64,000 nucleotides of DNA from Paramecium sonneborni (Eukaryota; Ciliophora; Oligohymenophorea; Peniculida; Parameciidae). Under the pieces are notes generated by a model that saw nothing but the letters and a program-made list of their open reading frames with translations, ran no database searches and was not told where the DNA came from. Below, one piece after another: positions 1 through 15,864 of the stretch. A program made the position numbers and the translations under genes. The stretch spans positions 258,836 to 322,835 of the forward strand of contig CAJJDN010000054.1 of NCBI GenBank assembly GCA_905182985.1. The letters are read 5' to 3'. How positions within the stretch are numbered: the first letter of the stretch is position 1; every line of letters starts with the position of its first letter.

Positions 1-1058
1 CAGTCCTTATTCAAAAAAGCACAATCATTTAAATAAGCTTACAAACTATTAACTTAATCTATGTGAACTAGTACTTCATATTATGTTTTCAAATCTGCAG
101 AAGATGAAATAGCTTAATATTTACAGGTTATCTAATTATTTATGCAAAAGTCTTCAAAAGTTGTTATATTTTTATTGTTTTAAAATTTTAATGCTACAGT
201 TTATAAATTTTATTCCTCTAATCTAGTGAGCATTCTTGAATAACTTTCTGAATCCATAAATATAACTTTATTTAATTGATAATTTGGTTTGTATTCGCTT
301 TAAATATGACCGATATCTAAAGTTGGTCCGATATAGGATGTCTAAATAGAAAGATAATTTCTTAATTCTTGAATATTTGTAGCAGGTAAAACTCCTCTGT
401 TACAAACTATATGTTATTTGATATTTTCAGAAAGCAAATATCGGCATTATTCGACATCATCAAAATAGAATGCCTATTTCACATTAAGAGTTCTTAAAAT
501 TTACATAATTGTATCTGAATCACGACGATACAATTATAAATACGTAATATTTACTAAACCTTATTTAATCTATCTCAGTTCGAATATATCATTAATTTAT
601 AAAATACTTGGTAATTTCTATGATGAAATAACTAAACTTATTGAGTTTGGGTATCTCATTTAAACTACATTTAAAAAATCATAAAGTTTTTCTATTGGAT
701 ATGTACAAATCATTTTGATTTCTTTAAATAAATAAATGAGTCTAATAACATCTTAAGAAACAATAGAAAATTTTGAAAATGTGAGATTAAATCTTAAGCA
801 AATTTCTTAGATCAATTCTACCGCTTAATCAACTTCAATTTATGAAATTTATTAATCAACCAATTATTCATCAATTATAAACTTAGAAGCAGATAGATTT
901 TTATGATTAGTGAATAAAGTTCTTTATACATTAGGAGTTATAGGAGTTTGTAATAAATAGTTCTCTCTAATTCTTTTTTCTGGTTTTGATGGTGTAATAC
1001 AAAACTTTTATTAATTGAAACTATTATCAGACATAAGGATATTTTCATTTTCGTTCAT
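1..1058 (-). CDS. Hypothetical protein, 3' end beyond the window
   Basis: Open for about 352 codons in the ciliate code from the ATG at 1058 to the left edge with no TGA and no intron needed. The N-terminus (MNENENILMSDNSF) is polar; residues 80-330 look like a folded, mostly helical domain with regular hydrophobic positions and few repeats. I do not recognise the family, and no signal peptide or membrane segment is visible. The C-terminus is missing because the stop lies left of the window. The next gene to the right (VPS10 receptor) lies on the same strand, with its stop 235 bp upstream of this start. The frame is well supported by length and codon use; the function is unknown. Confidence 0.8.
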
Positions 1059-1293
1059 GTTACTCTTTGAATTTTGAATTATAATTTTATATTTAACAAT
1101 AAATTATTAATAATTTGAGTTGAATTATAATACTACTAAAATAAAAAAAGTGAATAAAAGAGATAAAGTGAAAAAGAAGTAATTAATTTTTACTAAATTT
1201 TAGGATGAGTTTTAATGATGAATAAATTATTAAAATAATAAAGAAATATTAATGATAAAATGGTTTATATATATTCACATATTTTGATTTTCT

Positions 1294-3639
1294 TCAAATT
1301 AAAGTTTCTTGTTCAGGATTTCCAAATCTAAGTTCACTTTTTTTTTTTGAAAATATTTCATCAGAATCTCCAAAATGATGTTTATTCTTATATATACAAT
1401 AAACTATGGCAGCAAAAATACAAATAAGCATAAAATCCCAAATCTAAATAATAAAAATTGAAATACATTTCTGAATTTCCAAAATTTAAATCCTGGATTA
1501 TATCCAATTCCTCCTTAACATTTATTTCCTGAAACTCTACGATAACCTCTAGGAACTTCATAATAATCTTCATTTTATGGTGCTTCAAAATTTTATTCAT
1601 AGAGTTCATAAGGAATACATTTAGCATTAGGATCCTAGTTTTCTCTATGAAAATTAAGATCACATTCCCAATCTTCCTCAGTACATTAACAATATTAAAC
1701 AGAATGTATTCTTTATAAATCTTCACCATTGAAACATTTAGCATCTCTTTTCCTTCTAACATATTCAACTCTCATTCCCATAAGACAATCAGGATTAATC
1801 TTTCCAGTTGGTGACCACAATTCATAATCACTATTTGGACTTGAAGGTTAATCTTCTCCAACACATTCTCTTCCATAAATAGAAGAAAAATCAATTTTAA
1901 CAATATTACCTTATTCGATATTTTCATCATTAATATATAAATTAGATGTACCATATATAAAAACCTTGTCCCAATATTAGAAGGTTCCGTTATTATATTT
2001 GTAATTTCAATAGGTTATTCACTAAATTAAAATATCTCCCATGTTAATCCTTCATTCCACGAATATTTTAATACCTTTGTTGCTTATTAATCACTTGCTA
2101 ATACAATAACACCACCATGATCTCCAATTTCATATATATGTGATCCTTTTGCTATTTCAAACCAAGTTAAACCTCCATCTCTTGACATATAAGTATTAAC
2201 TTAGTCAACTTAAATATTTTCCTATATTTCCTGTTCCCAATATTAAGCCTATCGAATTCTTTGTTGAATAAAATGGACCAAATTACATTTTTGTAGAAAC
2301 AGAATGTAAATGTAATGAACATGTTTTAGGATCACATTATAACTTTTTACCTTCTGAATCAACTTAAGGTGGTGTCAATGCTTACCATCTACTACCTTTA
2401 TCAAAAGTTATTTTTGTTTATTTAAATTTACTTAAATGACTCTCTTTTATTCTAGCTGAATCTTCATCAATTTCAGATTAATATAATTCTGCTTATTCTA
2501 ATGCATATACATTTGCAATATAAATTCCCTCTAAACCCAATACTCTCTCAAAATCACATTAACCCTCTTCTGTTCTCACTGTATAATTTAATGAAATTCT
2601 ATATCTAGATGCTGTAGAATCTGATATATATGTTGTATATTCTATCTTTAAATTCATTCATATTCTTCTCTCATCCACCATACCCATGATTGAACTTGGT
2701 TTCAAATGATTAATGTTTATGAACGCTCCATATTATGAATCTACTATTGTATAACTATGATCTTTTAATATGTCTGGCATTTAAACATATCTAAAATTGT
2801 ATTCATATTCATCTGATTCTGATACTAATAATGTTACTTCTTAATTTGAAGAATTCATCACTTAAGCTACAAATATATGATTAGGTGTCAATTGAAATTT
2901 ACTACCTTAATTAACTAACATAGTTTCCGTCTTCATAAAATCATCACTATAAAATAAATGTGTCTTCATATTCCAACCTGATAATTACTAATGTCCTTTT
3001 CCATTTGGCTCATATATTATCATTATTCTCTCTTCAGGAATCTATTCATTATTAGGACTCTTAAATCCCCATGAATATTAATTTACATATTTCGCAATAA
3101 CTTCCCAATTCAAACCCATATCTTAACTAATCATCAGATCCTTTGTAACAAAACATTCTTTTTATTTCATTTAACATTTTGACCATGAAGATGCCAATAT
3201 CCAATCTTTACGTTTTGGATGAAATTGAAATTCTCTCATTTATCTCCCAGTGTAAATTGTATTAATTGTCTATCCATAATCAGGGGATATCCAATTAACA
3301 AATTCTGTCCCTAAGAATATAATTAATTGTGGATCTATTTGGCTTTTTTATATTTTATTTACTACACCTACTTTTTCATTTTCATCTTATAAAACAAGCA
3401 AACCCTTACTATGAAAGACTTCCGCCAATTTTTACCAAATATCTCCATTATTCTAACTTAAATATATTGTTCCTTTTGAACTCATAATTAGGATCTAGAG
3501 GAAATAGAAATAGATTGAATACATTGTCATTAGATTGATTATGAGCACCACACCAGACTGTATCTATGATAGCACTATCCATATTCGAAATACTAACTTC
3601 TATCGAATAAGCTAATGAAATCAATAAAAGACTCAACAT
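1294..3639 (-). CDS. VPS10-domain (sortilin-like) sorting receptor
   Basis: Type I membrane receptor of about 770 aa. It starts with a signal peptide (MLSLLLISLAYS), continues with a ten-bladed VPS10 propeller showing Asp-box turns (SQDMGLNWE, SRDGGLTWFE), then a cysteine-rich 10CC module (CDLNFHRENQ, KCQGGIGYNPG), one membrane helix (IWDFMLICIFAAIVYCIY) and a cytoplasmic tail of about 35 aa rich in Lys, Glu and Asp. VPS10 receptors carry luminal cargo from the Golgi to endosomes, lysosomes or secretory granules. One break at about 2650-2690 has an in-frame TGA; removing a 33-nt (AAG end) or 42-nt (TAG end) intron restores the conserved strand before YISDST, but the exact borders are uncertain. 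The family call is firm; the cargo is not known. Confidence 0.93.
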
Positions 3640-3758
3640 ATGACAAGTTATCTTATATTATATAATTCATTCATTTGTTTTTAATATGCGAAGAATATAA
3701 CTTGGCAGTAAATTAAGTAAGTTAATCAATCTATGTTTGTATACAACTTTATTCTCTT

Positions 3759-7216
<3,458 letters not shown>

Positions 7217-7471
7217 CAATTTTTAACTACTTTTTAATTATAAATTAAACTTAATCTCAGATAATTATTATTTTTCTAATAACCTAAATATCAAATCATT
7301 AACCACTTTTGTATCATTATAAGAAAATAGAATATATTTTGGATTTAAAATTATTACAAAATGAACTTAAAATATACAACTTAATAAGAAAGCATTGTAG
7401 ATTGTTATCCTACATTTAACTGATTTTCTCTACTTTTTCATTTGAGAGAATATTTTAAATATACAACCAAA
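7217..7471. other. Intergenic spacer
   Basis: AT-rich spacer between the kinase start and a small plus-strand ORF. I see no RNA gene or repeat. It probably holds the promoter of the kinase. Confidence 0.5.
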
Positions 7472-7876
7472 ATGTTAAATAGTTAAGATCAATCTTATGT
7501 TCAAATTGGATTACATTCATTGTATTTTATATAGACAATTTCACATAATTAGCTGATGCATGTTTTTTATTCGGTGAAATTAACTTTCTAAAGCACAGGA
7601 GAAGTCATCTTAAATTTAAAAAATATGCATTTGAAGTTTTAAGAATCAATTTTTTATTACTATTTGTTGAGTGGAAACCTTAAAAGCAAAATGAGATCTG
7701 GATTTACTTATGAAGGCTTCTCTTAGTTAAACAAAAAAGAATATAAGAAGTTTATGAACACTGTAGAATAATATTAAAAAGAAAATATCAATAGATTATC
7801 ATTTAAATAGTTACAATTCTTCAGTCATTTATTCAGATTCTTCTAAAAATTTGATATTATCTGCAAATAGAGTTGA
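7472..7876 (+). CDS. Possible small protein, 134 aa
   Basis: ATG to TGA open reading frame in the ciliate code, without introns. The sequence (MLNSQDQSYVQIGLHSLYF...) is hydrophobic-polar mixed and resembles no family I know. Its last 78 bases overlap the 3' end of the convergent gene whose stop is at 7799, which is unusual. With TGA as the only stop, frames this long arise by chance in AT-rich DNA, so the call is weak. It fills an otherwise empty 580-bp spacer. Confidence 0.35.
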
Positions 7877-10800
7877 ATCTGAATCCAATTAACAAGGATT
7901 AATTTTTATTATTTTTATTAAAGCTTTAATATCATAAGTTGGTATTAGAGTATTTTTACATTATATATAGGATTTAATGTAATAAAGGGGAAAATATGTT
8001 TCTCCTGACACATCTTAGCCTTCTTTAGGAAATAGTAATCTTCTTTCCACATCTTTAATATATAGTTCATCAAGATAATATTCATTTAGTAAATTTCTTA
8101 CTTAAATGACGAGAATTTGATTAATATATGGTGATAGAATTTATTATCGAAATAGTTCGGCTTTAACATCTTTTATTCTTGCATGCAAAGGTAAAGCTAC
8201 ATATTCACCTACCAAATAAGGAAATAATCCATTCTTTATTGCATAAATGAATGATTCGCTTTCATATTTGTGATTTGTCAAAAACTTATTGTAAGCAGGA
8301 CTTTTAAGTAATTTCATCATAATACCTTTAACAACATTAGAGTAAAAAGCATTATCAAATAATTTAGTTATAAATGGTATTGGCTTTTATAAAAGATAGC
8401 GATATTCTTCAAATTAATTTAGAGCTCTTTCAACAAAAATAAAGTTATATTTAGCATTTATCAATACTTAAGAAATTGAATATTTTATATAAAATATTTC
8501 CAGATAAGTAATTTATTATGTAGTAAAGAAAGAGATAATTTTTCCAAAATCAAGTATGTTTTCATAGTAAACTCCTTTTAAAAGATCAAGCATAATAGCT
8601 TTCAATTAAATAACACTTGAATTTTAAAAGAATAATTTCATAATATCCTGTGATAAAAGAAATTAAACTACATTTTCTGAAAATTCTTCAGCTTACATTT
8701 TATCAATTCTCACAACATTATTTCCTCTTTCTCTTTCCCATTTATTTGTAAAAGAGATTTCATCAAAAGACATTTTCTTAGGTCTTGGTTTTCTCACAAA
8801 ATATCTACTCAAATTAATTTCATTTTATGGTTATTACAATTATGGTAAATGAGTAATATTTTATTATTCAGATGAATTTTTTTGAAATTAAACCAAGTCT
8901 TTAATAGTAATGTTTCTGCTTTAATTCTCAATTCTCTAATTTTTGTATAAGCCAACAAAAAAACTTGATTATTGTGGTGTTTCAAGATTGGCTTATGATT
9001 AATGTTATTATTTTTTAGGTATGGACTTAGAATGTTGATTCACAATAGATTATTAGATGTTAGTATTTATTTAATCTATAGATTCTTGTTAAAAATGTGA
9101 ATATTGTTCTTTTAATTAAGATTATTGTCTTTTTCTCAATCGATTTGTTGATTATTAATGATCAGATTATAATGAAGGAAGAAGAGGATTCAGATAAATC
9201 TTTCTGACTGCAGAATTTAACTTATCATTAGATCTATGTTTCAATTTAGATCTCTCATCCAAATATCTTTAGTATTTCTCAACTACTATTTTATACTCTT
9301 GACTAGTGGTTCCATTATTATGAGATTATAACATATTAATAATATCATATTTTGCATCTTCTCACTTATTTATTTATTATTTGTGCCAATTTCACCAATT
9401 CAGACACATAATTCTTTGACAGTTATTGAACTTCACTTTAAGTACTCCCTTCAACTCTATTTCTAATATCAGTAAGCTCTTTTAATGGTAATTTATCTAT
9501 CACACTTGTTTTAAGTGGCTAAGAAATAACTGGTTTTTCTATAAAGCTCGAAGTGAATTTTCCTATTGATTGCTATTTAGTATCCAATTTAGTTTAGGAG
9601 GCAAATCTATTTGAAATATGCAAAGTCATTCCAACTGATCTTTAAGATAATCTGCTTTATGGTGGTTCAGCAAATTGCTCAATTTTACACTAAATACTAG
9701 ACCTTAAAGATCCATCATGTTTTAATATTTGATGTGAATTATCTTTATATGAAGACATCTTTTTAAATATATCTTCAAATGATGGAATACTAAACTNNNN
9801 NNNNNNNNNNNNNNNNNNNNNNNNNNNNNNNNNNNNNNNNNNNNNNNNNNNNNNNNNNNNNNNNNNNNNNNNNNNNNNNNNNNNNNNNNNNNNNNNNNNN
9901 NNNNNNNNNNNNNNNNNNNNNNNNNNNNNNNNNNNNNNNNNNNNNNNNNNNNNNNNNNNNNNNNNNNNNNNNNNNNNNNNNNNNNNNNNNNNNNNNNNNN
10001 NNNNNNNNNNNNNNNNNNNNNNNNNNNNNNNNNNNNNNNNNNNNNNNNNNNNNNNNNNNNNNNNNNNNNNNNNNNNNNNNNNNNNNNNNNNNNNNNNNNN
10101 NNNNNNNNNNNNNNNNNNNNNNNNNNNNNNNNNNNNNNNNNNNNNNNNNNNNNNNNNNNNNNNNNNNNNNNNNNNNNNNNNNNNNNNNNNNNNNNNNNNN
10201 NNNNNNNNNNNNNNNNNNNNNNNNNNNNNNNNNNNNNNNNNNNNNNNNNNNNNNNNNNNNNNNNNNNNNNNNNNNNNNNNNNNNNNNNNNNNNNNNNNNN
10301 NNNNNNNNNNNNNNNNNNNNNNNNNNNNNNNNNNNNNNNNNNNNNNNNNNNNNNNNNNNNNNNNNNNNNNNNNNNNNNNNNNNNNNNNNNNNNNNNNNNN
10401 NNNNNNNNNNNNNNNNNNNNNNNNNNNNNNNNNNNNNNNNNNNNNNNNNNNNNNNNNNNNNNNNNNNNNNNNNNNNNNNNNNNNNNNNNNNNNNNNNNNN
10501 NNNNNNNNNNNNNNNNNNNNNNNNNNNNNNNNNNNNNNNNNNNNNNNNNNNNNNNNNNNNNNNNNNNNNNNNNNNNNNNNNNNNNNNNNNNNNNNNNNNN
10601 NNNNNNNNNNNNNNNNNNNNNNNNNNNNNNNNNNNNNNNNNNNNNNNNNNNNNNNNNNNNNNNNNNNNNTATCAGTAAGCTCTTTTAATGGTAATTTATC
10701 TATCACACTTGTTTTAAGTGGCTAAGAAATAACTGGTTTTTCTATAAAGCTCGAAGTGAATTTTCCTATTGATTGCTATTTAGTATCCAATTTAGTTTAG

Positions 10801-11227
10801 GAGGCAAATCTATTTGAAATATGCAAAGTCATTCCAACTGATCTTTAAGATAATCTGCTTTATGGTGGTTCAGCAAATTGCTCAATTTTACACTAAATAC
10901 TAGACCTTAAAGATCCATCATGTTTTAATATTTGATGTGAATTATCTTTATATGAAGACATCTTTTTAAATATATCTTCAAATGATGGAATACTAAACTT
11001 AAACTTTTGTTATACCTTCCTCTCAATTCTTAAACTTAAGATGATTTGACAGTTTTTGGAGCAGTACCCTTTACAAAAGACTATTATTCTTAATTGCCTA
11101 ATTGTTGCATTTTTGAATACACGCTCTCTCGAAATTTTCCTAAATTAAACTCTGTATCATCATTTTTAGTCAATGATGAATATCTTAACTATTGATCAGA
11201 TTAACGATGGGAGCTTCTCTTTAACAT
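7799..11227 (-). CDS. Hypothetical protein, gene interrupted by an assembly gap
   Basis: The N-terminus (MLKRSSHRQSDQQLRYSS) starts at 11227; a 23-nt intron near 11005 leads into SIPSFEDIFKKMSS, after which the frame enters the duplicated flank and the N gap, then resumes at 9796. The middle part is Ser/Gln-rich and basic; the last 330 residues (from about 8800 down) form a well-ordered helical domain (for example FVRKPRPKKMSFDEISFTN) with no family I can name. If the 330-bp flanks are one sequence assembled twice, the real gene lacks the gap and one copy. A further frame break near 9360 has an in-frame TGA that I could not solve with a normal intron, so a sequencing error there is possible. 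Confidence 0.6.
9467..9796. repeat. 330-bp direct repeat, copy left of the N gap
   Basis: Identical to 10670-10999 as far as I can compare them (shift 1203). Both copies lie inside one gene and abut the run of N from opposite sides, the pattern left by contig ends that overlap but were not merged. Confidence 0.9.
9797..10669. other. Assembly gap (873 N)
   Basis: Unsequenced run inside the gene ending at 7799. Because the same 330 bp stands on both sides, the true gap size may be zero or negative. An apparent ORF of X residues across it has no meaning. Confidence 0.98.
10670..10999. repeat. 330-bp direct repeat, copy right of the N gap
   Basis: Second copy of 9467-9796. It continues smoothly into the upstream exon at 11000-11227, so this copy carries the genuine junction on the 5' side of the gene and the left copy the junction on the 3' side. 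Confidence 0.9.
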
Positions 11228-11323
11228 CTTAACGATTTTTATAATAAATTATATTATTAATATAGGTGTTAGTAATAATAAAAAAAAAGTTTTGCTTTAT
11301 TAGTATTATATATAATTGTGAAT

Positions 11324-11749
11324 TCAAATAATTTAAATTATCTTTCTATTGCTTTCCCATTATCTTTATACCATTTCTCTAATCTCTTTTTAATTCAGAG
11401 ATTCATACTCTAATTTTAGTTTCCAATAGGTTTCTTCATAAAATTTACTATATGGTGATCTATCTCTCTTTTTTGGAGTGTTAGCTTCTATTAATGGACC
11501 TGTAATCTCTTAATCATCAAAAAAATCTATCTATCTCTAAACTTTAATCTTTGAGGGCTTTTAATTTGATTTAAAAAAATTAGTGATTTTTGTTTATGAT
11601 GATTCAATCCTATTGATCTTCTTTTACATAAATTCCATCACTATCATTTTATCTTTAAATGATGGTAAGTCCAACCATAAAGTCATTGCTTTTTCCCTCA
11701 AATTTTTTTATGGGGTTCCATATTTACTCTCATAACTAGAATTACTCAT
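11324..11749 (-). CDS. Hypothetical basic protein, 141 aa
   Basis: Intronless frame starting MSNSSYESKYGTPQKNL. It is rich in Lys, Arg, Gln and Ser; the second half has an aromatic-rich helical stretch (YEETYWKLKLEYESLNQ). An in-frame extension up to an ATG at 11823 would need a 14-nt intron, shorter than any other here, so I prefer the start at 11749. No family recognised. It lies only 97 bp upstream of the start of the gapped gene and 114 bp downstream of the EF-hand gene's stop. Confidence 0.6.
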
Positions 11750-11862
11750 ATCATTTACTATTTAGTAGCTAATTTCAAAAACTTCTCTAATCCTTTATCT
11801 TCTTAAGGTTCTTCAAAACACATTTAAAATTAAAAATAGCGGAAAATAATTATTTTATAAAG

Positions 11863-12973
11863 TCATTTTAGTAATTTATTTAAATTTTGTCCAAGTTAAG
11901 TAGGTTGTCTAATATATATAATATAAATACCTTAAATAATATTCCCAATAAGTAATCTTTCCATTTTGGCCTACATCAAACTCAAGAAAATAACTGTTTC
12001 ATAATATTAAAATCATACCTTCTAGTTAATTATCGGTCTCTTGTTTATTAAAGCATTTAATTTTCTGTAAAAAAACCTTAGTTATTTGTATCTAATTTCA
12101 TAAAATTTGATCTATCTTCTTTTTAACAAACAAAATCTAAAAATTATCCCATTTCATTGACATCTATAAAACTATCATTATTTTTATCAATAAACATAAA
12201 CATTTCCTATAAATCTGGTATTTCAGTATCGATCTCATTATAAAATGCTTCCATTTTATATTAAAAGAAATTTCTGCTTATTTTTATTAAGGAAGTCTCC
12301 ATAAATATAAATCCAAAAATTTATTCTGCACTAAATTTCTATAAAGCATAATATTTAGGTTAACAAATGAAACTCTGACAAGGAATTGCAAAATTGAAAT
12401 CTTTGCTATCAGGATCTGTATCTTAAGATATTGCTCTATATTTCTTTAGAAAATCTGGTGCAGTAAAAAGATCAGCATATTTTCTCACAATTTCTTCTTC
12501 AGTCCACTTTTTCTATTTTGCAGATTTTTTCATAGTTTCATCAAATCTTTGATCTTACTTAAAAAACCCTTCACTACTCGTATGGAATTTTTAATTTTAA
12601 GATAATCTGTCTTATTATTATTTATGTGGAGTAGTCCTAAATTTTTTATATAAATATACATAATTAAATGCTATGATTTATCTTATGGATGTATGCATTA
12701 TAGTTATTTACTTAATGATCTAGGATTGTTATTTCTAATACTATTTTATCTAGACTATTATTTGCTTTAGACTTATGGAGATCCATTCCTTAAATTTTCT
12801 TTTGATTTCTATTATTTCTTTTTCAAAATACGACCCTATTTATTTTGTTATAAAAATTTCCGCAAATCCATATATAGTCTTCTTTGATCTCTATGAATTA
12901 TAAATTTATACCATTTTTCTTTTTCTGTGATTATAGGATTGATATTATGTCTGGATTGTTTTAATGGGCACAT
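11863..12973 (-). CDS. EF-hand calcium-binding protein, 346 aa
   Basis: Start MCPLKQSRHNINPI; the first 150 residues are basic and Gln/Ser-rich, followed by a structured part and EF-hand loops near the C-terminus. The clearest loop is DKNNDSFIDVNE, with acidic or polar residues at the six calcium ligand positions; DTNNQGFFTENQ and DVGQNGKITYWE are two further loops. Introns of 23, 25 (ending CAG) and 22 nt restore a continuous frame, and the spliced length is an exact multiple of three. Calcium binding is likely. The partner is unknown; it is not a calmodulin or centrin because the N-terminal part is long and unrelated. Confidence 0.8.
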
Positions 12974-13235
12974 TACCTAAGATAAAGTCGATCATCTTTT
13001 GGAATTTCTAAGATAGAAAAAAAACATCGTACATATGCATTTCTCAATTAAATTAAAGTACTCATTAGTCTGACTATTAAATCTATTCATTTAGCTGTTA
13101 TATTTAATTATAATAGTATATCAATTATTAAACTTCTAATTAAAGGAATCATTATAATATTTAACAAATTTTCCATCATTGGACTGAGCTCTCTATCTGA
13201 AACTATCCTATTGTGATTTATTGAACTTTGAATCT
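12974..13235. other. Intergenic spacer
   Basis: Spacer between the EF-hand gene start and the stop of the next minus-strand gene. Nothing recognisable. Confidence 0.4.
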
Positions 13236-14618
13236 TCATGGCGACTTTTCAGAGGGCGAGAAAAATCTATCTTAATTTTCTTAATAAATTATTAAATTGT
13301 TAATTAATGAGGTTAATTTTAGGATTGGTTGAGATGTTGATTGTTTTCTTTATTTTTTTTATTAGCTAGAATTCTACTCCAATTACTATCGTTAATTTTA
13401 TTTTATATATAATTTAACTAACTAAATATGAGTAATAATTTACCTAAACCTTTTATTATCTTTTGAATCCTACTTAAGTAGTCGAGAGATTTCTTTAAAT
13501 GATTAATTATTACTACAATTATTATATTAATTTAATTTATTAAGAGTTTCCTTCATTGATTTTAATGGTTATTTTTGCTATGGTCTAAATCTACATTCTT
13601 CAAAAGTGTCAAATTTTTCAGATCCTTAACTTTAAAATGTATTTTCTCTAGCACTATATTATAAACTGCTTCTTTTAGTTTCCTCAACAACTCTTATTTC
13701 TTAAGGAATTGTCAGTTATTTTGGTGAATTATAAGATTTCAATTCTTATATTGTATCTTATAAATTGTTGTCTTAATTAAATATTGAACAATCAAAATTG
13801 CTTGGCAATATAAGTACTGAATGTTTGACTCCATTAAATGGTTAATTCTTTCTCATAATTGGTGGTAAAATCACCAAACTATTAGTTCCTTCTTTACCAA
13901 AACCATCTACACAATAATATTCATTCTTTTAATATGATACTATCTCATATATCACTCTACTAAAACCTATGTTTATCTCTTAATCACTGAGAATTATGTA
14001 AGATAACAATAACCAATATTATTTCATCCATTCAATCAAATCATCGTTATCTTCCTCTATAAATTCATCTATATTTTTAATATTCAATTTCAGATGGGAT
14101 TTTAATTTGCTTATTGTTGTTTCATTGAATCCCAATACATTTAAGTAATTATCTTAATATAATTTTTATAAAAGACTAAATAAACCTTAACAATTTATTC
14201 CTAGTATTGTTGCTATTTGCAAAGTCTTATTATTTAATTCTTCTCTAATTACTTATTCTAAAAAGAGACAACTTTATTAAACAACTTACACTAGCACTTT
14301 TGGCTAATCAAAAAGAGAACCAAAAGCTGAAGGAAGTGTTTCTTTTACCATATTTTCATATTTTAATTTAAATTCACTTGGCAACATAAATTTAGAAGAT
14401 GTATTTGTAACATTCACAGAACAATGTACTAAACTCTCTTATAATTACTTAATCTATTGTTAAAGTCTAAAATTTTCAATTCTAAATTTATTCATATCCG
14501 ATTCTAAAATTTCAATCATCGCCATTGTTTCATCTGTTTGTATTTACATGGATGAATTTTTCTTGGGCTTTTTGCGAAATGAATGAGCAATTGATTCTAT
14601 CTCATCTAAGTTTATCAT
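13236..14618 (-). CDS. Hypothetical protein, 460 aa, intronless
   Basis: Single exon starting MINLDEIESIAHSFRKKPKK. Residues about 35-75 are Gln-rich and could form a coiled coil; residues 110-330 look globular, with alternating hydrophobic positions; the last 100 residues are polar and Gln/Asn/Ser-rich, ending FSPSEKSP. No signal peptide or membrane helix. Its length without any TGA (461 codons) makes the frame certain, but I cannot place the family. The gene start lies 85 bp from the left end of the 1161-bp tandem repeat. Confidence 0.78.
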
Positions 14619-15237
14619 TATTCAAAATATATTGCTGTTATATAAATATTAAATTTATGTAATTTTTTTAAAGTAATGTGAAGAAAGAGATTTCATTTAC
14701 TATAATTATAATTTTTATAATCAAGTACATACCAAGTTCATATTATTAATAACATTCTTGAAATGAAATAAGCTTGTGTTTAATTTTGATTTTATAAAAT
14801 TTGCAAGTCTTCAAAAGATAAGTGTAAAATTATTCATGTTAAATATAATAATGAAAATTATAAAAGGATTTCTTAAAATAGGAGAAAGAATTAACAATTT
14901 TTATCTACTAGTGTTTGAAGCATATATAAAAAGTTTTAAAAGTGTTTAAAGAAAAATGTTAAAAAAGTCAATTACTATTTGAGAATAAATCAGAAAACTT
15001 AATTGATTTTAGAAATATATTTTTTTATTGAATTGATTTTATTAAAATTGAATTAGATTTTAATTCAATAACAATAATAAATTATTCTAAACATAATGGC
15101 CATAAAAATTAAGTAAATGAATTCAGAAAATTAACAATAAGAAATTTAAAAACAATAATATGAAAGAATAGTAAAAATTTTAGCAAATGCCAATAAATAA
15201 AATATTTAGACATAAATATTAAAAATTTGATAATAAA
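14619..15237. other. Intergenic region, mostly inside repeat copy 1
   Basis: Very AT-rich. From 14703 on it is the first copy of the 1161-bp tandem repeat. I find no gene or structured RNA. It must contain the promoters of the divergent genes starting at 14618 and 15238. Confidence 0.5.
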
Positions 15238-15657
15238 ATGCATTTTGATGAAGACTTAGGTCCATGGTGCAGCGATGATTATAGACCTCGTTCACGATAT
15301 CATAGTTAGATGACAGTACCAGTACATAAAGAAAAGACAGAAATTAAAGAAACTCATTAAACAATTCATTCTATATTAACAGCAAAGAAAAGTGAATTAC
15401 CTAAGTTAAGGTTGAATAGTATATCACCAAGATAAGTAGTGAAACAATAATATATCAATAAATTCATTAAGATTAAGGAATCTCCAAATGAGAAGCATTT
15501 TTTACCATAACTCTCCCTAATAAAGATGAAACCTCATCATACTAAACCTAAGAATCGAAACACTGATATACATGTAATATTTGAAATCGAAAAAATTATT
15601 CGTCGAAACCTTGGTTACCTCCCAACTCATAAGTACACTACTTCTACTATAATTTGA
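15238..15657 (+). CDS. Hypothetical basic protein, 139 aa (repeat copy 1)
   Basis: Intronless frame starting MHFDEDLGPWCSDDYRP. The N-terminus is acidic, the rest is Lys/Arg/His-rich without hydrophobic segments. No family recognised. Its TGA is followed directly by the reverse-complement stop of the convergent gene. An identical copy sits at 16400-16819; probably only one exists in the genome. Confidence 0.65.
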
Positions 15658-15863
15658 TCATATATAATCATTTTTTCCTTACAAAGCCTCTAATTTAGCT
15701 CTAAAGCGTGGTAGTTTTTGGATCAAATAATTATTTTTTTCAATGATCATACGATCTAAAGGTTATTAATTAATTGTGCCGCTTCTTTTGTGTTACATAT
15801 GTTTATAAAATTGCTTAACCTGCAAGGCAATTTATTCTTCCCTTTCATCTCGTTTTTAGAGAT
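15658..15863 (-). CDS. Truncated copy of the 211-aa gene (repeat copy 1)
   Basis: Identical to the last 206 bases of the gene at 16820-17477. It is cut by the single N at 15864 and has no start. This is an assembly copy, not a separate gene. Confidence 0.85.
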
Positions 15864-15864
15864 N
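15864..15864. other. Single ambiguous base at contig junction
   Basis: Lone N between the two 1161-bp copies, marking a contig or scaffold join of unknown size. Confidence 0.9.

Larger units (their letters stand above)
14703..15863. repeat. 1161-bp tandem repeat, copy 1
   Basis: Matches 15865-17025 base for base wherever I compared them (shift 1162). The copies are separated by a single N at 15864. The break falls inside a gene (the minus-strand gene whose complete copy is 16820-17477), leaving copy 1 with a truncated version. This is best explained by two contigs overlapping by 1161 bp that were joined end to end. Confidence 0.92.

Noticed and set aside
9690..10706. Minus-strand ORF of 338 aa, mostly X
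   Set aside because: It is produced by the N run and the duplicated flank; only about 45 real residues belong to the hypothetical gene.
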